A stretch of 64,000 bases of DNA. Source: Neomonachus schauinslandi. Taxonomy: Eukaryota > Chordata > Mammalia > Carnivora > Phocidae. The position numbers were made by a program, and so were the translations under genes. Shown in pieces: positions 34,415-45,588 of the stretch. Each line of letters opens with the position of its first letter. The first letter of the stretch is position 1. The notes under the pieces were generated by a model. It saw nothing but the letters and a program-made list of their open reading frames with translations. It had not been told where the DNA came from and ran no database searches. The DNA lies in assembly GCF_002201575.2 (NCBI RefSeq), contig NC_058403.1, positions 9,775,936 to 9,839,935 on the forward strand, in the 5' to 3' direction.

Positions 34415-34683
34415 ATTCATATCTTTTTCCAAAACATAATTACTATTCCATACATTCTGGTCTGTTTAACTCTGAGATGGGACCATAATTTTTTCCTGAA
34501 TTATTTCCTTCAGTAAGTATTAAGGAAATACAGAATTTTCATTTAGTCCATGTATCATGGTACTCATGGGAAGTTCATAGATGACTTAACTAGTATTACT
34601 GGATTAAGGTGTTCACAGTGAGTAGAGTTAGGCAAACTCACAAACAAACCATTGCAAGTATAATAATATGTAAAGTATATAGG

Positions 34684-34719
34684 GGTGTGTGTGTGTGTGT
34701 GTGTGTATACATATATATC
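34684..34719. repeat. (GT)n/(TA)n microsatellite
   Basis: About eleven GT units and then atacatatatat. Confidence 0.95.
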
Positions 34720-36089
34720 ACAGAAACATATATACTATAAGGCAAATGAAATAATCAATGTGAGTTTAAGGTTTTGTTCACACAGGAGGGAGAGGGCTTG
34801 GCCTAGCCTAAGGTGTTATAAGAAGCATTCAGGAAGAGGTAATCCTGAGCTGAAAGACCCTTCAAGGAGAATCTAGGTAAAGAGAGGTTGTTGAGAAGCA
34901 GGGCATAATCAGAAACCTCATAGTGATGGAGCTCATGAGTCAGGAAAGGTGAGAGAATTTCCTAGGGAAGTAGGCAAAGTCTTGCTAAGGAACTCAGGCT
35001 TGACTTCACAGGTGATGGTATCCACTGAATGGTTCAATCAAAGAACATGCCATGTTTGGGTCTGAATTGGGTCTAGGCAAATCTGATGACTCCAGGGAAT
35101 GGCTTTCAGAGGAATGTTAGTGGCAGGAAGAGTGGTTTAGAGGCTCTAACACTAATCCAGATAGATAGAGTAGTAATGCATGTGGGCAGTAGGAAAAGAG
35201 TTGAGAAATGACCAGAAATTAAACAAAAAGAACTTGGAGTCTTATTGATTGAGGGCAAGAAAATGATGTCTGCAAGCTTTATTTCTCTAGGTTATATGAG
35301 TCAGCTAATGGGAATGCATAAGAATAAAGAAGCTTAAAGGAAAGATCAAGAGTTCAGTATTGGGCAAATAAAGTTGGAAGGACCTATGGATGGTGTGGTG
35401 TAAAATAACCAACTGGATATATAAATCTGAAGCCCATTGCAATGGACACCAGTGCTAAAACTGCACAGAGGAATCAACCTCCTACCTCAGGCACTGGAAC
35501 GCATGAGAGCAGACGAGATCACTCAGGGACAACTTCTGGGCAACAACATTTCATTGGTAAGCAGAAGAGAATGTGCCTAAGAAAGAGAAAGAGCAAAAGG
35601 AGAACCAGAAGAGTGAAAAATCATGGAAGGAAAAAGTTTTAAGAGTGAACTTGCCAGACCTCTTCATAACTTCAGTGGAAAAGTCCACGCTCCCCAGCTG
35701 AGCACATAAAGCCTTCCATTGGCTTTGGGTGTGCCTCTCCAGTCTCTTCTCCCACTGCTCCTTGAACAGCGAAGTTGAGAGCTTCAAAAAGCCTAGAAAT
35801 TAAAGACTGAAACTTTTATTAGAATTTTCAATATATTTTCAGTACAAAGATAATTACTCACTGAGAGAACTATCACAGTCGAGTATGATAGAAACCAGAT
35901 TGCAAAGACCAAAAAAGAATGAGAGGAAAATACATGTAGGAATATATGTTGCTGTTGGGAAGAGGTGTAGACAAGATTGGAATACATAGAATAAGATGGT
36001 GGCTAGAAGAAAGCCCAATCCAGGAAGAAATGTTTAAACTGGAAAAATCTTGAACCTATTAAGAGTCTGAAGTTGTGGTAGGAATAACT

Positions 36090-37005
36090 CAGTTCTCCAC
36101 CTGTGTGTCTTCTTTATTCTCACACTATTACCACACTCACAACACTTCTGACACCAGATGTGTGGGGTTTTTCCCACCCTGAACAATTCTCTGTGTTGTC
36201 AGTTTGGAGTCCTACAATGTAATTCAACTCTGACGCTACCTACCTGGACATTGTATCAGATCTCAGAGAACAAGGGCTCAATCCCATAAGACTGTCCCCC
36301 ATTTCCGATGCCAGTCACAGTAATAGGCTCCCAAGTTACCCACAACTTTTGTCTGACTTGGCTATAAATCAGAGGCTCCCATGAACTCCTCCACCTTGGA
36401 TTTGATTATTTGCTAGAACAGCTCACAGAGCTCAGAGAAACATTTATTTACCAGTTTGTTAAAGGATATGGTAAAGAATATAGATAAATAGGCAGATGCA
36501 AAGATTCATAGGGAGAGATCTAGGAGGGTCCCAAGTACAGAAGCTTCTGTCCCTGTGGAGTTGATGTACATTGCCCTCCTACTCCATGGATGTGTTCACC
36601 AACTGGAAACTCTCCAAACCCCAGACTTTGGGGATTTTTATGGAGGTTTCATCACGTAGGCATGATCAAGCACTAACTCTATTTTCAGCCTCTCTCCCCT
36701 CTCTGGAGAATGGGGGATGGGACTAAAAATTCCAAGCTTCTAATCTTAGCTTGCTCTTTCTGGTGACCAACCCCCAACCAGGAACCCATCAAGATTGCCT
36801 CTCTGGAGCAAAAGACACTGCTATCACCCAGGAAATTCCAAGAGATTTAGGAACTCTGTGTCAGGAGCTGGGGTCAAAGACCAAATATTAGAGCAAAAGA
36901 TGTTCCTAGTGCTTTTATCACCCAGGAAATTATAAGGATTTTAGAAGTTCTGTGCCAGAAACTGGGGGCAGACTTATTATCTTTTATTATCTTGTTATCT
37001 CACAG
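36090..37005. mobile_element. Ancient LTR fossil, second ERVL-like copy
   Basis: 'gacaccagatgtgtggggtt', 'aagactgtcccccatttccg', 'gacttggctataaatcag', 'gctagaacagctcacagagc' and a repeated 'tcacccaggaaatt' near both 36,827 and 36,921. The latter two form a short internal direct repeat. Related to 33,315-33,860 through the 'cagctcacagagctcag / ggatatggtaaag' block. No coding sequence. Confidence 0.55.
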
Positions 37006-37367
37006 AAGTACATGATTCAACTGGGAAGAGGTTGAAGATATGGGAGAGGACTAGGATGATGAATGAAAAGAACTTGAAAGAGGAAGAAAAAAATGCCACT
37101 AAAGACATAAGTTGTGGATTCCAATAGGAGAGAGACGCCTCATGGTCTAAAATGGGAATCAAAGCTCTTGGGGTTGGTACACACAGATTTCCGACATGGA
37201 ATAAACTGCTTATTTGCCTTGATTTTTTAATTAAAGTGGCAAGTTTGTCTACCATTGCTAAAAAGTTTGTGAGATAAGGTTCTTAAGAAGAGTGATGGAG
37301 GTTCTTAATGACATTGGAGGGTACTTGAAAATTAGTCACCCAGCGGTAAGTAAGAGTCTGAAAGGTG

Positions 37368-37560
37368 AGGGGCACCTGTGTGTTACAGTCGGTTAAGCAT
37401 CTGACTCTTGGTTTCCACTCAGGTTGTGATCTCAGGGTCATGAGATCGAGCCCAGAGTTGGACTCTGAGCTCAGGATGGGCTCTACTTAGGACTCTCTCT
37501 CCCTCTCCTTCTGCCCCCCCCATGCTCTCTCTCTCTCTAAAATAAATAAATCTTTTAAAA
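37368..37560 (+). mobile_element. SINEC, diverged
   Basis: Head 'gaggggcacctgtgtgttacag' is altered, but 'gttaagcatctgactcttgg', 'gtgatctcagggtcatgag' and the (CT)n/ataaataaatc tail are clear. Flanked by aagagtctgaaagg and aagagtctgacagg. Confidence 0.92.
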
Positions 37561-38260
37561 AAAGAGTCTGACAGGCGATGTTGAGAATCTGTTTGAAACA
37601 TGAAATTAATTGTCTCCAACATTCCTCAACTACCTTGGTACAGGAGCCAAGAAGGTGACTTGAAGCATTAATGCAGTATCATAGTTTTGTGGAGTGGGTG
37701 TTTTGGAAGGATAGAGGGTAAAGGAGCTGAGGGCCCTAGTGATATTTGTGATAGGGTCCAAGGGAAGAAAAAACATCAGAAGAGGCTAATTCTGAAAGAA
37801 CAAGAGGTATCAAAGCACAGGGTAAGTTTAAAGACCAGATAGTGTAACAGTAGTGACAAAGCCAAATGAATTGAAATTTTTGATGAGTAGAATATTTGTG
37901 TTTAAGAACTTAAGGATGAAGAAATCCCCAGATTTAACCTGGAAACAGTGCCTGAGGGGGAAGAGAGATGAAGGCAGTTGGAGATGTGGAAGTTAAGAAG
38001 CAGAGAGGAAAGAAGTCAGAAGGGTCATCTATCTGAAGTGCAAGGTCACTGAAGATAATGGTGGGTCAGTGGAATTTGGGTAAAAAGGCAAACCTTTTAT
38101 TCAATGAATGTGCAGAATTGGCTTAGAAGATAGCAGGCCACTAAGATAAAAATTGGAAAAGGATAAGGTGAGAAGAAATTAGCTTCAGTGGAGCAATGAT
38201 ATTTAGAGGGCATTGGGGTAATTATTTGGAAGCCTCAATGGGAAGTAAGGAGAGTAATCC

Positions 38261-39244
38261 CACCCCTCACAAATTCTCTCTAGGGGCTGCAGGGAAGGGC
38301 TATAATGTGCAAAGAGAAAATAAGCCACTGAACCAAACTGAAGTCATATTTTACCCTTAAAGTGTTTATCATTGTCTTCATTATCATATGAATTAATCAA
38401 CTACAGATATCTTGCCCTCTCTTTAGCAGATTTAGTAATGACATCAGAAACTTTCAGCAATGATCAGTGCATATTTATATGTAAGGCAACACCACATAGA
38501 CAAACTCACATTTATGAAATCCACTCATTTCTAAAGGATGAAATATAAGAGTCCTTTACCTAACTGACAATTAATTTCAAATAAATATTCAAGACTGGTT
38601 TTTAGTGGAAACATGTATGTCATAGAGTTTTGCCTAAAGTTGTGTCCAGTTGTCATGGTTTTAAGACAAGCAGTTCGGTGTGTAAGTAACTTTATTCTGG
38701 AAAAATAAATCAGATACTACAAATAGCATAAAGTCTGTTGTCAACAATGGGACACTAATAAATATTAAAATCTGGTTGTCACATAAGATTAATGAGTGAT
38801 TATTTAGGATTGAACACATGTTAAAACAATTTGGCCACAAAGTAGCCCATTAAAATCATGATGATATGAAACCAGATATAATCCAGAAGCAGTTAAAACG
38901 TGGTAATATTTAATCTGTCCATCATTTTAAAAATTACTATTCGATATTCATAATTCAAAATTCTCATGTTTTATGCAGAAATCAGCAATTCGGCAGATCC
39001 TATGTGAGAGAGCTAAGCAGTTTCATATGCTCTCCAGGTGTCTTTCCAAAATTACTCCCCGAAACATTTTTTAAATATATTATTCTAGAAAAGCAATGAT
39101 TAGCATAAGAAATGTAGTAACTGACAGGTATTTTCCTCCTGCTAGGATTGTTATTTCTATTGAACATATGGAGCTATTTAGGAGCTATTTCAACTCCTCC
39201 AGAAGCATAGTGTCATACCACCATAGCGTGGCAAGAGACAATAA
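38261..39244. other. No gene; AT-rich
   Basis: Contains phrases like 'ttatcattgtcttcattatc' and 'gcaacaccacatagacaaac' that look like unique, perhaps conserved, sequence. No feature assigned. Confidence 0.35.
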
Positions 39245-39680
39245 AAATAATCATAGTAGCTAGAATTCTTTGCTTTTATTATGTCCCTGGCATGTTAAAT
39301 AGCCTTATTTGCATTATTTTATTTAATCATCATCCCATCCCCCACCAAAAAAAGACCAGAAGACAAATACTATTATTCTTTACATTTTCAAAATGAAGAA
39401 ACTAGGGGTGCCTGGGTGGCTCAGTCAGTTGAGCGTCTGACTCTTGATTTCGGCTCAAGTCATAATCTCAGTGTTGTGGGATTGAGCCCGACGTCTGGCT
39501 CCTCAATCAGCACGGACTCTGCTTTAGTTTCTTTCCCTCTGTCCCTCCCACTGCTCTCTCTCTCTCTCAAATAAATAAATAAATCTTTAAAAAAAATGAA
39601 GAAACTAAAAAGTGCAACACATTTCACAAAGCTATTGCAGTTCAGGCTGGGATTTGAACCAGAGTCCACCTCTTACCTGG
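39245..39680 (-). mobile_element. MIR split by a SINEC
   Basis: The left part holds 'ttattatgtccctggcatg', 'atttaatcatcatcccatcc' and 'tttacattttcaaaatgaag'. The right part resumes 'gaagaaactaaaaagtgc', 'cacaaagctattgcagttc', 'gctgggatttgaacc'. Joined they make a reverse-orientation MIR. Confidence 0.82.
39405..39592 (+). mobile_element. SINEC inserted in a MIR
   Basis: Head ggggtgcctgggtggctcag, box-B-like 'gggattgagcccgacgtctgg', (CT)n and a caaataaataaataaatc tail. The target duplication aaaatgaagaaacta (39,390-39,404; 39,593-39,607) is perfect and lies inside the MIR. Confidence 0.95.
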
Positions 39681-41609
39681 TGCCTGTCCATTTATATGAT
39701 CTCAGAAATCTAACTGCCATGGACAGACCCTCAAGCAAGGAGAGCTGACAGATCTGCTGACCCTTCCTGTCTTTTAAGTACATTAACTCAAGCTGTACAC
39801 CAACCTTCCTTAAAAGGCAGAGAGCATGAGGAAGCTTTTAATTCACTAACAGATTACTTTTTTTTTGGCATTTCCTGAATGATCTGTCCATGTTTCTAGA
39901 CATGAGACAATGTAAAAAGTAGAAGGAAACTTATAGTTCTGGAGCCCAGTTTCCCACTCGGGGCAGAAATCCCTTTCCTCTTCTTGGCCCTTCTTAAACT
40001 TTAAAAGCCTGCCTTTGGATTAAATATTACCTATTATTAAACTAGAGTGTGCTGGTTCCTTTCTTCTATATCCCACCTAGTGTCCTCATTACAATACTGA
40101 TTCCTGATTCTGCCCCTCTCTTTGAGCCTTCCAGACCTCATAGCAGATCCTGATGCTTTTAGTTCTTAAGAGCTTGTGTGTTCAGTGAGCATTAAGACTG
40201 TTGCTATGGATCTGTGAGCACAAGGTGAATGTGAAAGGAATCAAACTTTTTATTCAGTCCTTTCTGTTTCAGTTAAGATAGCTTCACGTACACACTAAAT
40301 TCATATTATGAGACGTTCACAGGTAGGCATGACTAGTTTCAGTTTGGTGGCACGTTGAAGTCATCAAAGACCAAGTCTTGCTCGTTTTTTCTGTGTACCA
40401 TCCTCAGGTCACAAAATGGATGAAGCTCTTCCAGAGATCACTTACAGACACAGAAACATCTGGCCAGAAAAGAGGGGCATGTCCTCCTGGGCATTGTTTT
40501 GTCATTAGGGAGTAAAAACTTCTTAATAAATCCCTCATATGATTTTCCCTCCAGTCCCAGTCTACAGTCAATGTTCATGACCTAGCTATAAGGGATTGAT
40601 GAATCCAATACCTGATATTTTCAGACACTTTAGTAGAAGTCAGCTCTGGGAGCGTGGAGGAGGGTGGAGGGAAGAAAGAGTTGAGTGTAGACAACCAACT
40701 TACACTGCTATTCTACTAGCTACATCATGCTTACGTAGCCTCGTTAACCACAACAAGAACTTCATAAGTACTTACACTTCATGAGCTACAGTTTCTAAGG
40801 CAAATAGAGCAAACACTGGGCTCTAGTGTAAATGGACTAAACCAGGACAAACATATGTATTTATCTGTCTCTAAATGGGAAGTGTCAAAGAATTTTAACT
40901 AAGAGATTGATTAAACTAAAAAGTACCTATAGTCAGAGCAAAGGAAAATGCTTCTCATATTTGGCTAAACCAATTGGCATTGAGAAATTTGCCTTAACTA
41001 CCAGTAAGATTTATTTTCATTACTGTCTCTCTGGTGGTATTGCATTCAGACTCCAAGAGTTACAACCTTACTTACCTTCCTATGGGCCAACCACACCTTG
41101 GGTGTCTGGTAAAAGTTTACCCTGACATAGATGAACATGTCAGCGATGTTTTTAGGCTCCTCCAAATCAGATGAAATAAAAGAGTCCTTGGTGATGCTGA
41201 AAACCCAGCATAGAACATCTTCATGTGAACCAGAACTTCATTTGACCTTGACCAGGTTGAGATAAGCAGCAGCAGCCTGGAGACAGTGACTAATTTCTGA
41301 ATAAGCAAGGATAATTTTCACACCTGTCTTTGAAAAACGTTGCCCCAGGAGTGTAGAGTTGCAGCAAGAAATCTGCCTAATTCTGAAAGCCCTTCAAAGG
41401 ACAGGGTCACACTTGCAGTCTGAGTGGTGTTAGTTCCATTGGAAAAAAGGGGAGTTACAGCATTGTACCAGAACTCCACAGCTATCACTGCTGGCAATAA
41501 TGTCCATCTGAATCCCAAAACCACCTCCTGGTAGTAGATGAGGCTATCATGAAACAGATCTTTAAAAATGAAATGTGACCTGAAATACAAATCGAAACAT
41601 TGAGTGAGT
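39681..41609. other. No recognised feature
   Basis: About 1.9 kb of single-copy-looking sequence; short open frames only. Confidence 0.4.
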
Positions 41610-41690
41610 CTGTCTGTCCATCTATCTACCTATCTATCCATCCATCCATCCATCCATCCATCCATCCATCCATCCATCTGTCCTACCTCT
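41610..41690. repeat. (TCCA)n tetranucleotide tract
   Basis: (TCCA) units at about 41,637-41,678, flanked by TCTG/TCTA variants. Confidence 0.95.
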
Positions 41691-41991
41691 ATATCTGTAC
41701 ATACCTATATACATAAGCATCACAAGAGCTACTAAGAAAGAGTATTGTATTTATAAAATATTTAATACCCAGAAGTTTAGGGCATGTGTAAATGTACAGA
41801 CAAGGATTTTAAATTACATGTGTAATGCCAATTTGTCTTTTAGAGAGTGCGATAATGATTCCTTTTAAAGTTGCTTTGGAGACAAACAGCTTAGTTATCT
41901 TTGGTTAGCTCTCAGACGTCTCTAACACTTAAGGATGAAACAAAATTTCGTTGTGTGTTTGTGAGCAATTTTCCTAAAGCCACCTGTTACT
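41691..41991. other. No recognised feature
   Basis: AT-rich single-copy-looking spacer between two microsatellites. Confidence 0.4.
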
Positions 41992-41999
41992 TTTCTTTT

Positions 42000-42047
<48 letters not shown>

Positions 42048-42057
42048 NNNNNNNNNN

Positions 42058-42104
<47 letters not shown>
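41992..42104. repeat. (CTTT)n tract with a 10-N assembly gap
   Basis: About 12 CTTT units, ten N at 42,048-42,057, then about 11-12 more units. The true length is unknown. The Phe/Leu- or Lys/Glu-rich frames across it are artefacts. Confidence 0.98.
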
Positions 42105-43552
42105 GTCCCTTTCTCTATTAGTAAACATTTAAATGTATTCTACCCTATGGAGCTTTCAACTGTGAAATTAACCTATTCCCAAGCTCATTTGAGTAATACC
42201 AGGTGTTTCATACTTTTCCCTCCTACCCACAGAAAAAATCCCTTAGGAAAAAGGGAGGAAGTGGGACATTTGACATTGGTGCAGTTAAAAAGTGTCAATT
42301 GACAATCTGAAAATGACCAGAGGCGTTCTATCAAAACCTAGTGAAAAAGATCTAATAAGCCCCAACTTTTAAAATGTAATACAAGATTCCTCTCCTTTTC
42401 TTGCTTAAAACAAAAAGTGCTCCTCCTTTCTCATATTTAAACAACAGCTATCAAAGATTTCATGATTGCACCATTGGACACAGTTCAAACAATACAGGCA
42501 GGAAAGAATGTACAGCTGTCAAAGAACCAGCCCAGTCAGAAGTGCCCCAGACAAATCACTGTACATCATCGGCTGGTTTTAATTAACAGCAGACTCTGAG
42601 CTGCTTTTTCTTCCCCGTCTTTCTTTGGTAACTTTAAACAAAGTGATTTGTAGGGTTCTGTCTTACATAGTATCTACTCCAGTGGAAACGGAGGACGTCC
42701 ATGGAAAGCACTTGAACCAAAGTTCAAAGCAGATTACAGCATCTGAAGGATACCCTACGATTTTTATCTTGGCCCTCGAAGAAGAGTGAGTGAAGTTCAT
42801 TCATTTTCCCTCCTGAAGGGCTGAGTCTCTTGTGAAGGGAGTTTACACGGTTATTCGTATAATAGATTTCTGTTAATGCTGATCTGATTCTAAGGACATT
42901 TTTATCCTGTAGTTAATGAAAAAATATCTTATGTTGCAAGCAGCGACAGTCAAGAGAGATGTTTAGAGCTTTGTTTAACGGAGGACTTTCTTAGTGAATA
43001 AAGACATTCTTCAGCAAAGAAAGGCTTTCTTCCATGTGCAAATACTTGCTGTAGCCATTAAGTAATAAAAATACTACTGATGGACGATGTCCGAGAGGCC
43101 ATGCAGTCTGACCCTTTTATTGTATAGGTGAGATGGCATGGTGCTCTATATAAATCTCTATAGAATAAATGAATGATATTGATGCTCAGAGATGGAACTT
43201 TCCCTGAGGTTCCAGGGCCTGGTGCTGGCAACGCTATGGCCACATGCCTCTGACCCCCATGGAGGAAGGGGGCTTAAGAATGATTAAGAAACATTTAACA
43301 TATTGACATAAAAGATGATGTTAAGAACTAACAATCCTCTTTCGCGTGATCACAGTGATTTGTGAGCACAGTGCTCAGTGTCATAGTGACCAACCAGATG
43401 GACTGGAAAAAACTGAATCAGAGCCCAGTACCTCCCAATTGCCTTGAACAACTCAAACCACTTAATTTTATCCACTCCATTCATGAATTGAACACTGTTC
43501 CTCACACAGCAGGTGTTCCCCCCATAGACCTAACCATTTTTCTGGCCCATGG
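42105..43552. other. No named repeat; one weak exon-like site
   Basis: Single-copy-looking. At 42,740-42,785, 46 bases sit between gattacag and gtgagtg with an open frame (SEGYPTIFILALEEE). It is too short and isolated to call a gene. No other feature seen. Confidence 0.35.
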
Positions 43553-43809
43553 AAAGATAGTGCAACCACGTGGCCAAGATCTTGGGCTCTTTAGCCAGTC
43601 TGCCTGGGTCCAAATCTTGGATCTACCACTTACTTGTTGAGTAAACTCAAACGGATTATCTAGCTTTCTGTCCCATGGTTTCCCCATTCGAGAAGTGGAG
43701 GCAAAATTATTACCTCTCTCCCGAGGTAGCCCCGAGGATTAAATAAATTATGAGTAAAACCTAGAACTGTGCCAGGCACACAGTAAGTTCTATAGAAATG
43801 CTGGCCATT
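43553..43809 (+). mobile_element. MIR, nearly full length
   Basis: 'gatcttgggctctttagccag', 'gtctgcctgggtccaaatc', 'ggtttccccattcgagaag', 'gaggattaaataaattatg', 'tgccaggcacacagtaag'. All MIR parts are present in sense order; a SINEC abuts its 3' end. Confidence 0.9.
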
Positions 43810-44015
43810 GGGGCGCCTGGGTGGCTCAGTTGGTTAAGTATCTGACTCTTGGTTTCCACTCAGGTCATGACCTCGGGGTCCTGGGATTGAGCCCTGTGTA
43901 AGGTTCTGTGTTCAGCGGCAAGTCTGCTTCTCCCTCTGCCCCTCTCCCCTCACTTGTACTTGCTCTCTTTCTCACTCAAATAAATAAATAAAATCTTAAA
44001 AAAAAAAAAAAGAAA
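43810..44015 (+). mobile_element. SINEC at the end of a MIR
   Basis: Head ggggcgcctgggtggctcag, 'gggattgagccctgtgtaagg', (CT)n and an aataaataaataaaatc tail with A-run. Target duplications agaaatgctggccatt (43,794-43,809) and agaaatgctggctatt (44,016-44,031) differ by one base. Confidence 0.95.
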
Positions 44016-44031
44016 AGAAATGCTGGCTATT

Positions 44032-44554
44032 ATAATATTGACCTTCATCCTTCCTGATTTGACTTCCAACAGTATGACACCAAAGATCCAAGGGATCCTC
44101 CGTGGCCATGTTATCGCTCTGTAAATTATGTGGCTCCAGGGCTTTCACTTGTGATTTCTGATGTCTTTCGGGGAAAAAAAGGAGGCTTGGAATTAGTTTT
44201 TCAATTCAACAAAACTCACTGGTATTTTTAAATAAGACTGTCAGGAACAAGGACATGCAGATCTATGAAATATCACCTGGTGCCATTTTCAGGAGCAGAA
44301 TGAGGGCTGAGTCAGGTGCAACCCCATTCCAGAGCAGCTTGTGGACCCTCTTATAAGCCTGACCTCCACGAAGAGGTTACTTAAGAAAACAAGTGCACGG
44401 ATTAGAGATAGTATACATCCAAACCCACCTTCCAGTTTTAGTAAATTCCCAATGCTTGAAAACAGCTGTAAATGAAATATTCTGGTTAATCCCATAATTT
44501 GGCAGAGAGATTACATAGATATCATACCCAGTGTATTGAGCTTTGATGAGTTAC
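44032..44554. other. No recognised feature
   Basis: Ordinary sequence; nothing called. Confidence 0.4.
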
Positions 44555-44738
44555 CAGGGGTTTGCAAACTACCGCCTCTGGGCCAAATCTGCCCCATGCC
44601 TTGTTTTGAGCTAATAATGTTTCTACATTTTAAAGGACTGTCAATATAACAAAATATAGCAAAGAATATGCAACTGAGGCTATTTGTAGCAAAGAGTTGA
44701 CAATATTTACTCTTTGGCCGATATAGATAAAGTGTTGA
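44555..44738 (-). mobile_element. hAT-type MITE fossil
   Basis: Begins 'caggggtttgcaaactaccg' and 'tctgggccaaatctgcccc' and ends 'atatttactctttggccgat'. This is the reverse orientation of the element at 52,648. Non-autonomous, with no coding sequence. The exact library name is not certain. Confidence 0.7.
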
Positions 44739-44875
44739 TTGCAGAGTTAAGTTGTAACAAAATACACATAGCATAAAGGCCTCACAGGGCATGATTTCAT
44801 TTTTTTTATGATTCAGAAGTCACTTCTGACTCTTGTAATATCCCAGGCTCAAGATTAAGAACGTTAGTTATGATG

Positions 44876-45125
44876 GAACTGTATAATGGTTAAACGTGTG
44901 AATTCCAGTATCAGATTTCCTTGGATTCTATCTAGGCTCCACCACTTAAGTGTGTGAACTTTTTCAAGTTATTTAATCTTTCTAAGCCTTGGTTTCCTCA
45001 TCTGTAAAAAATGAGCATTACAGCAGCTGCCTCATCCGCCTGATGTGAGGATCAAAGGAGATAATGCATGCAAAGCACTTTGCACGCGGCAGATGTTCAT
45101 TAAATGTTAGTTGTTGCTGTTATAA
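44876..45125 (+). mobile_element. MIR, full length
   Basis: 'tataatggttaaacgtgtga', 'ctccaccacttaagtgtgtg', 'ggtttcctcatctgtaaaaa', 'gtgaggatcaaaggagataa', 'gttcattaaatgttagttg'. One of the clearest MIRs in the window. Confidence 0.95.
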
Positions 45126-45479
45126 CTCCCAGCAGAAAGAGTCTGGTTCTCTAAGCTTCCTGGTTATTTACATGTCGTATGATTGGGAACTGACAACACT
45201 GTCATCCTGGCCAGAATGATCTATCCAGTTTCCTGACTCTACTTGCTGGTACATCCTTTATAATACGTCGGAATTAGACATGCCACGTGTGGCTGCCACG
45301 TGTAACTGGAGTGTGAAGAGGACAATCCCTGCCAGAGTTCCACATTCACACTCACACCCTCCTGTCATGCTTCCACTCAAGCCTTGGTGGTGATGTGTGA
45401 GATGCACCAGTTTATGCCCCTTCTCGAGTCCTTATTGCCCTTGGTGGCTTCAAAACCACTGTCTTGCACCTAAAAAATT
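45126..45479. other. No recognised feature
   Basis: Contains a short repeat of tgccacgtgt (about 45,281 and 45,295); otherwise nothing named. Confidence 0.4.
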
Positions 45480-45588
45480 AGCTTGATTGTGGTGATTATT
45501 TCACAAGGTCTACGCACATTAAAGCATCAAATTGTACACTTTAAACATAATTTTTGTCAGTTACACTTCAAAAAAGCTGAAAAAAGAA
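45480..45588 (+). mobile_element. Ancient L1 3' end
   Basis: 'attgtggtgattatttcacaag', 'caaattgtacactttaaac' and 'cagttacacttcaaaaaagc' match the 3' terminus of old L1M-type elements in sense orientation. Confidence 0.65.

Larger units (their letters stand above)
34760..38260 (+). mobile_element. Unassigned ancient repeat, long purine-rich copy C
   Basis: A long, purine-rich stretch with phrases such as 'gatggtatccactgaatggt', 'aactggatatataaatctg' and 'gggaagaggttgaagatatg'. It looks like the body of the same family as copies A, B, D and E. It is interrupted by an LTR fossil (about 36,090-37,005) and a SINEC (37,368-37,560). Boundaries are uncertain and no coding frame is recognisable. Confidence 0.4.

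Noticed and set aside
41901..42302. Phe/Ser/Leu-rich frame across the (CTTT)n tract, and the Lys-rich frame at 58,676-59,068
   Set aside because: Low-complexity translation of tetranucleotide repeats including N.
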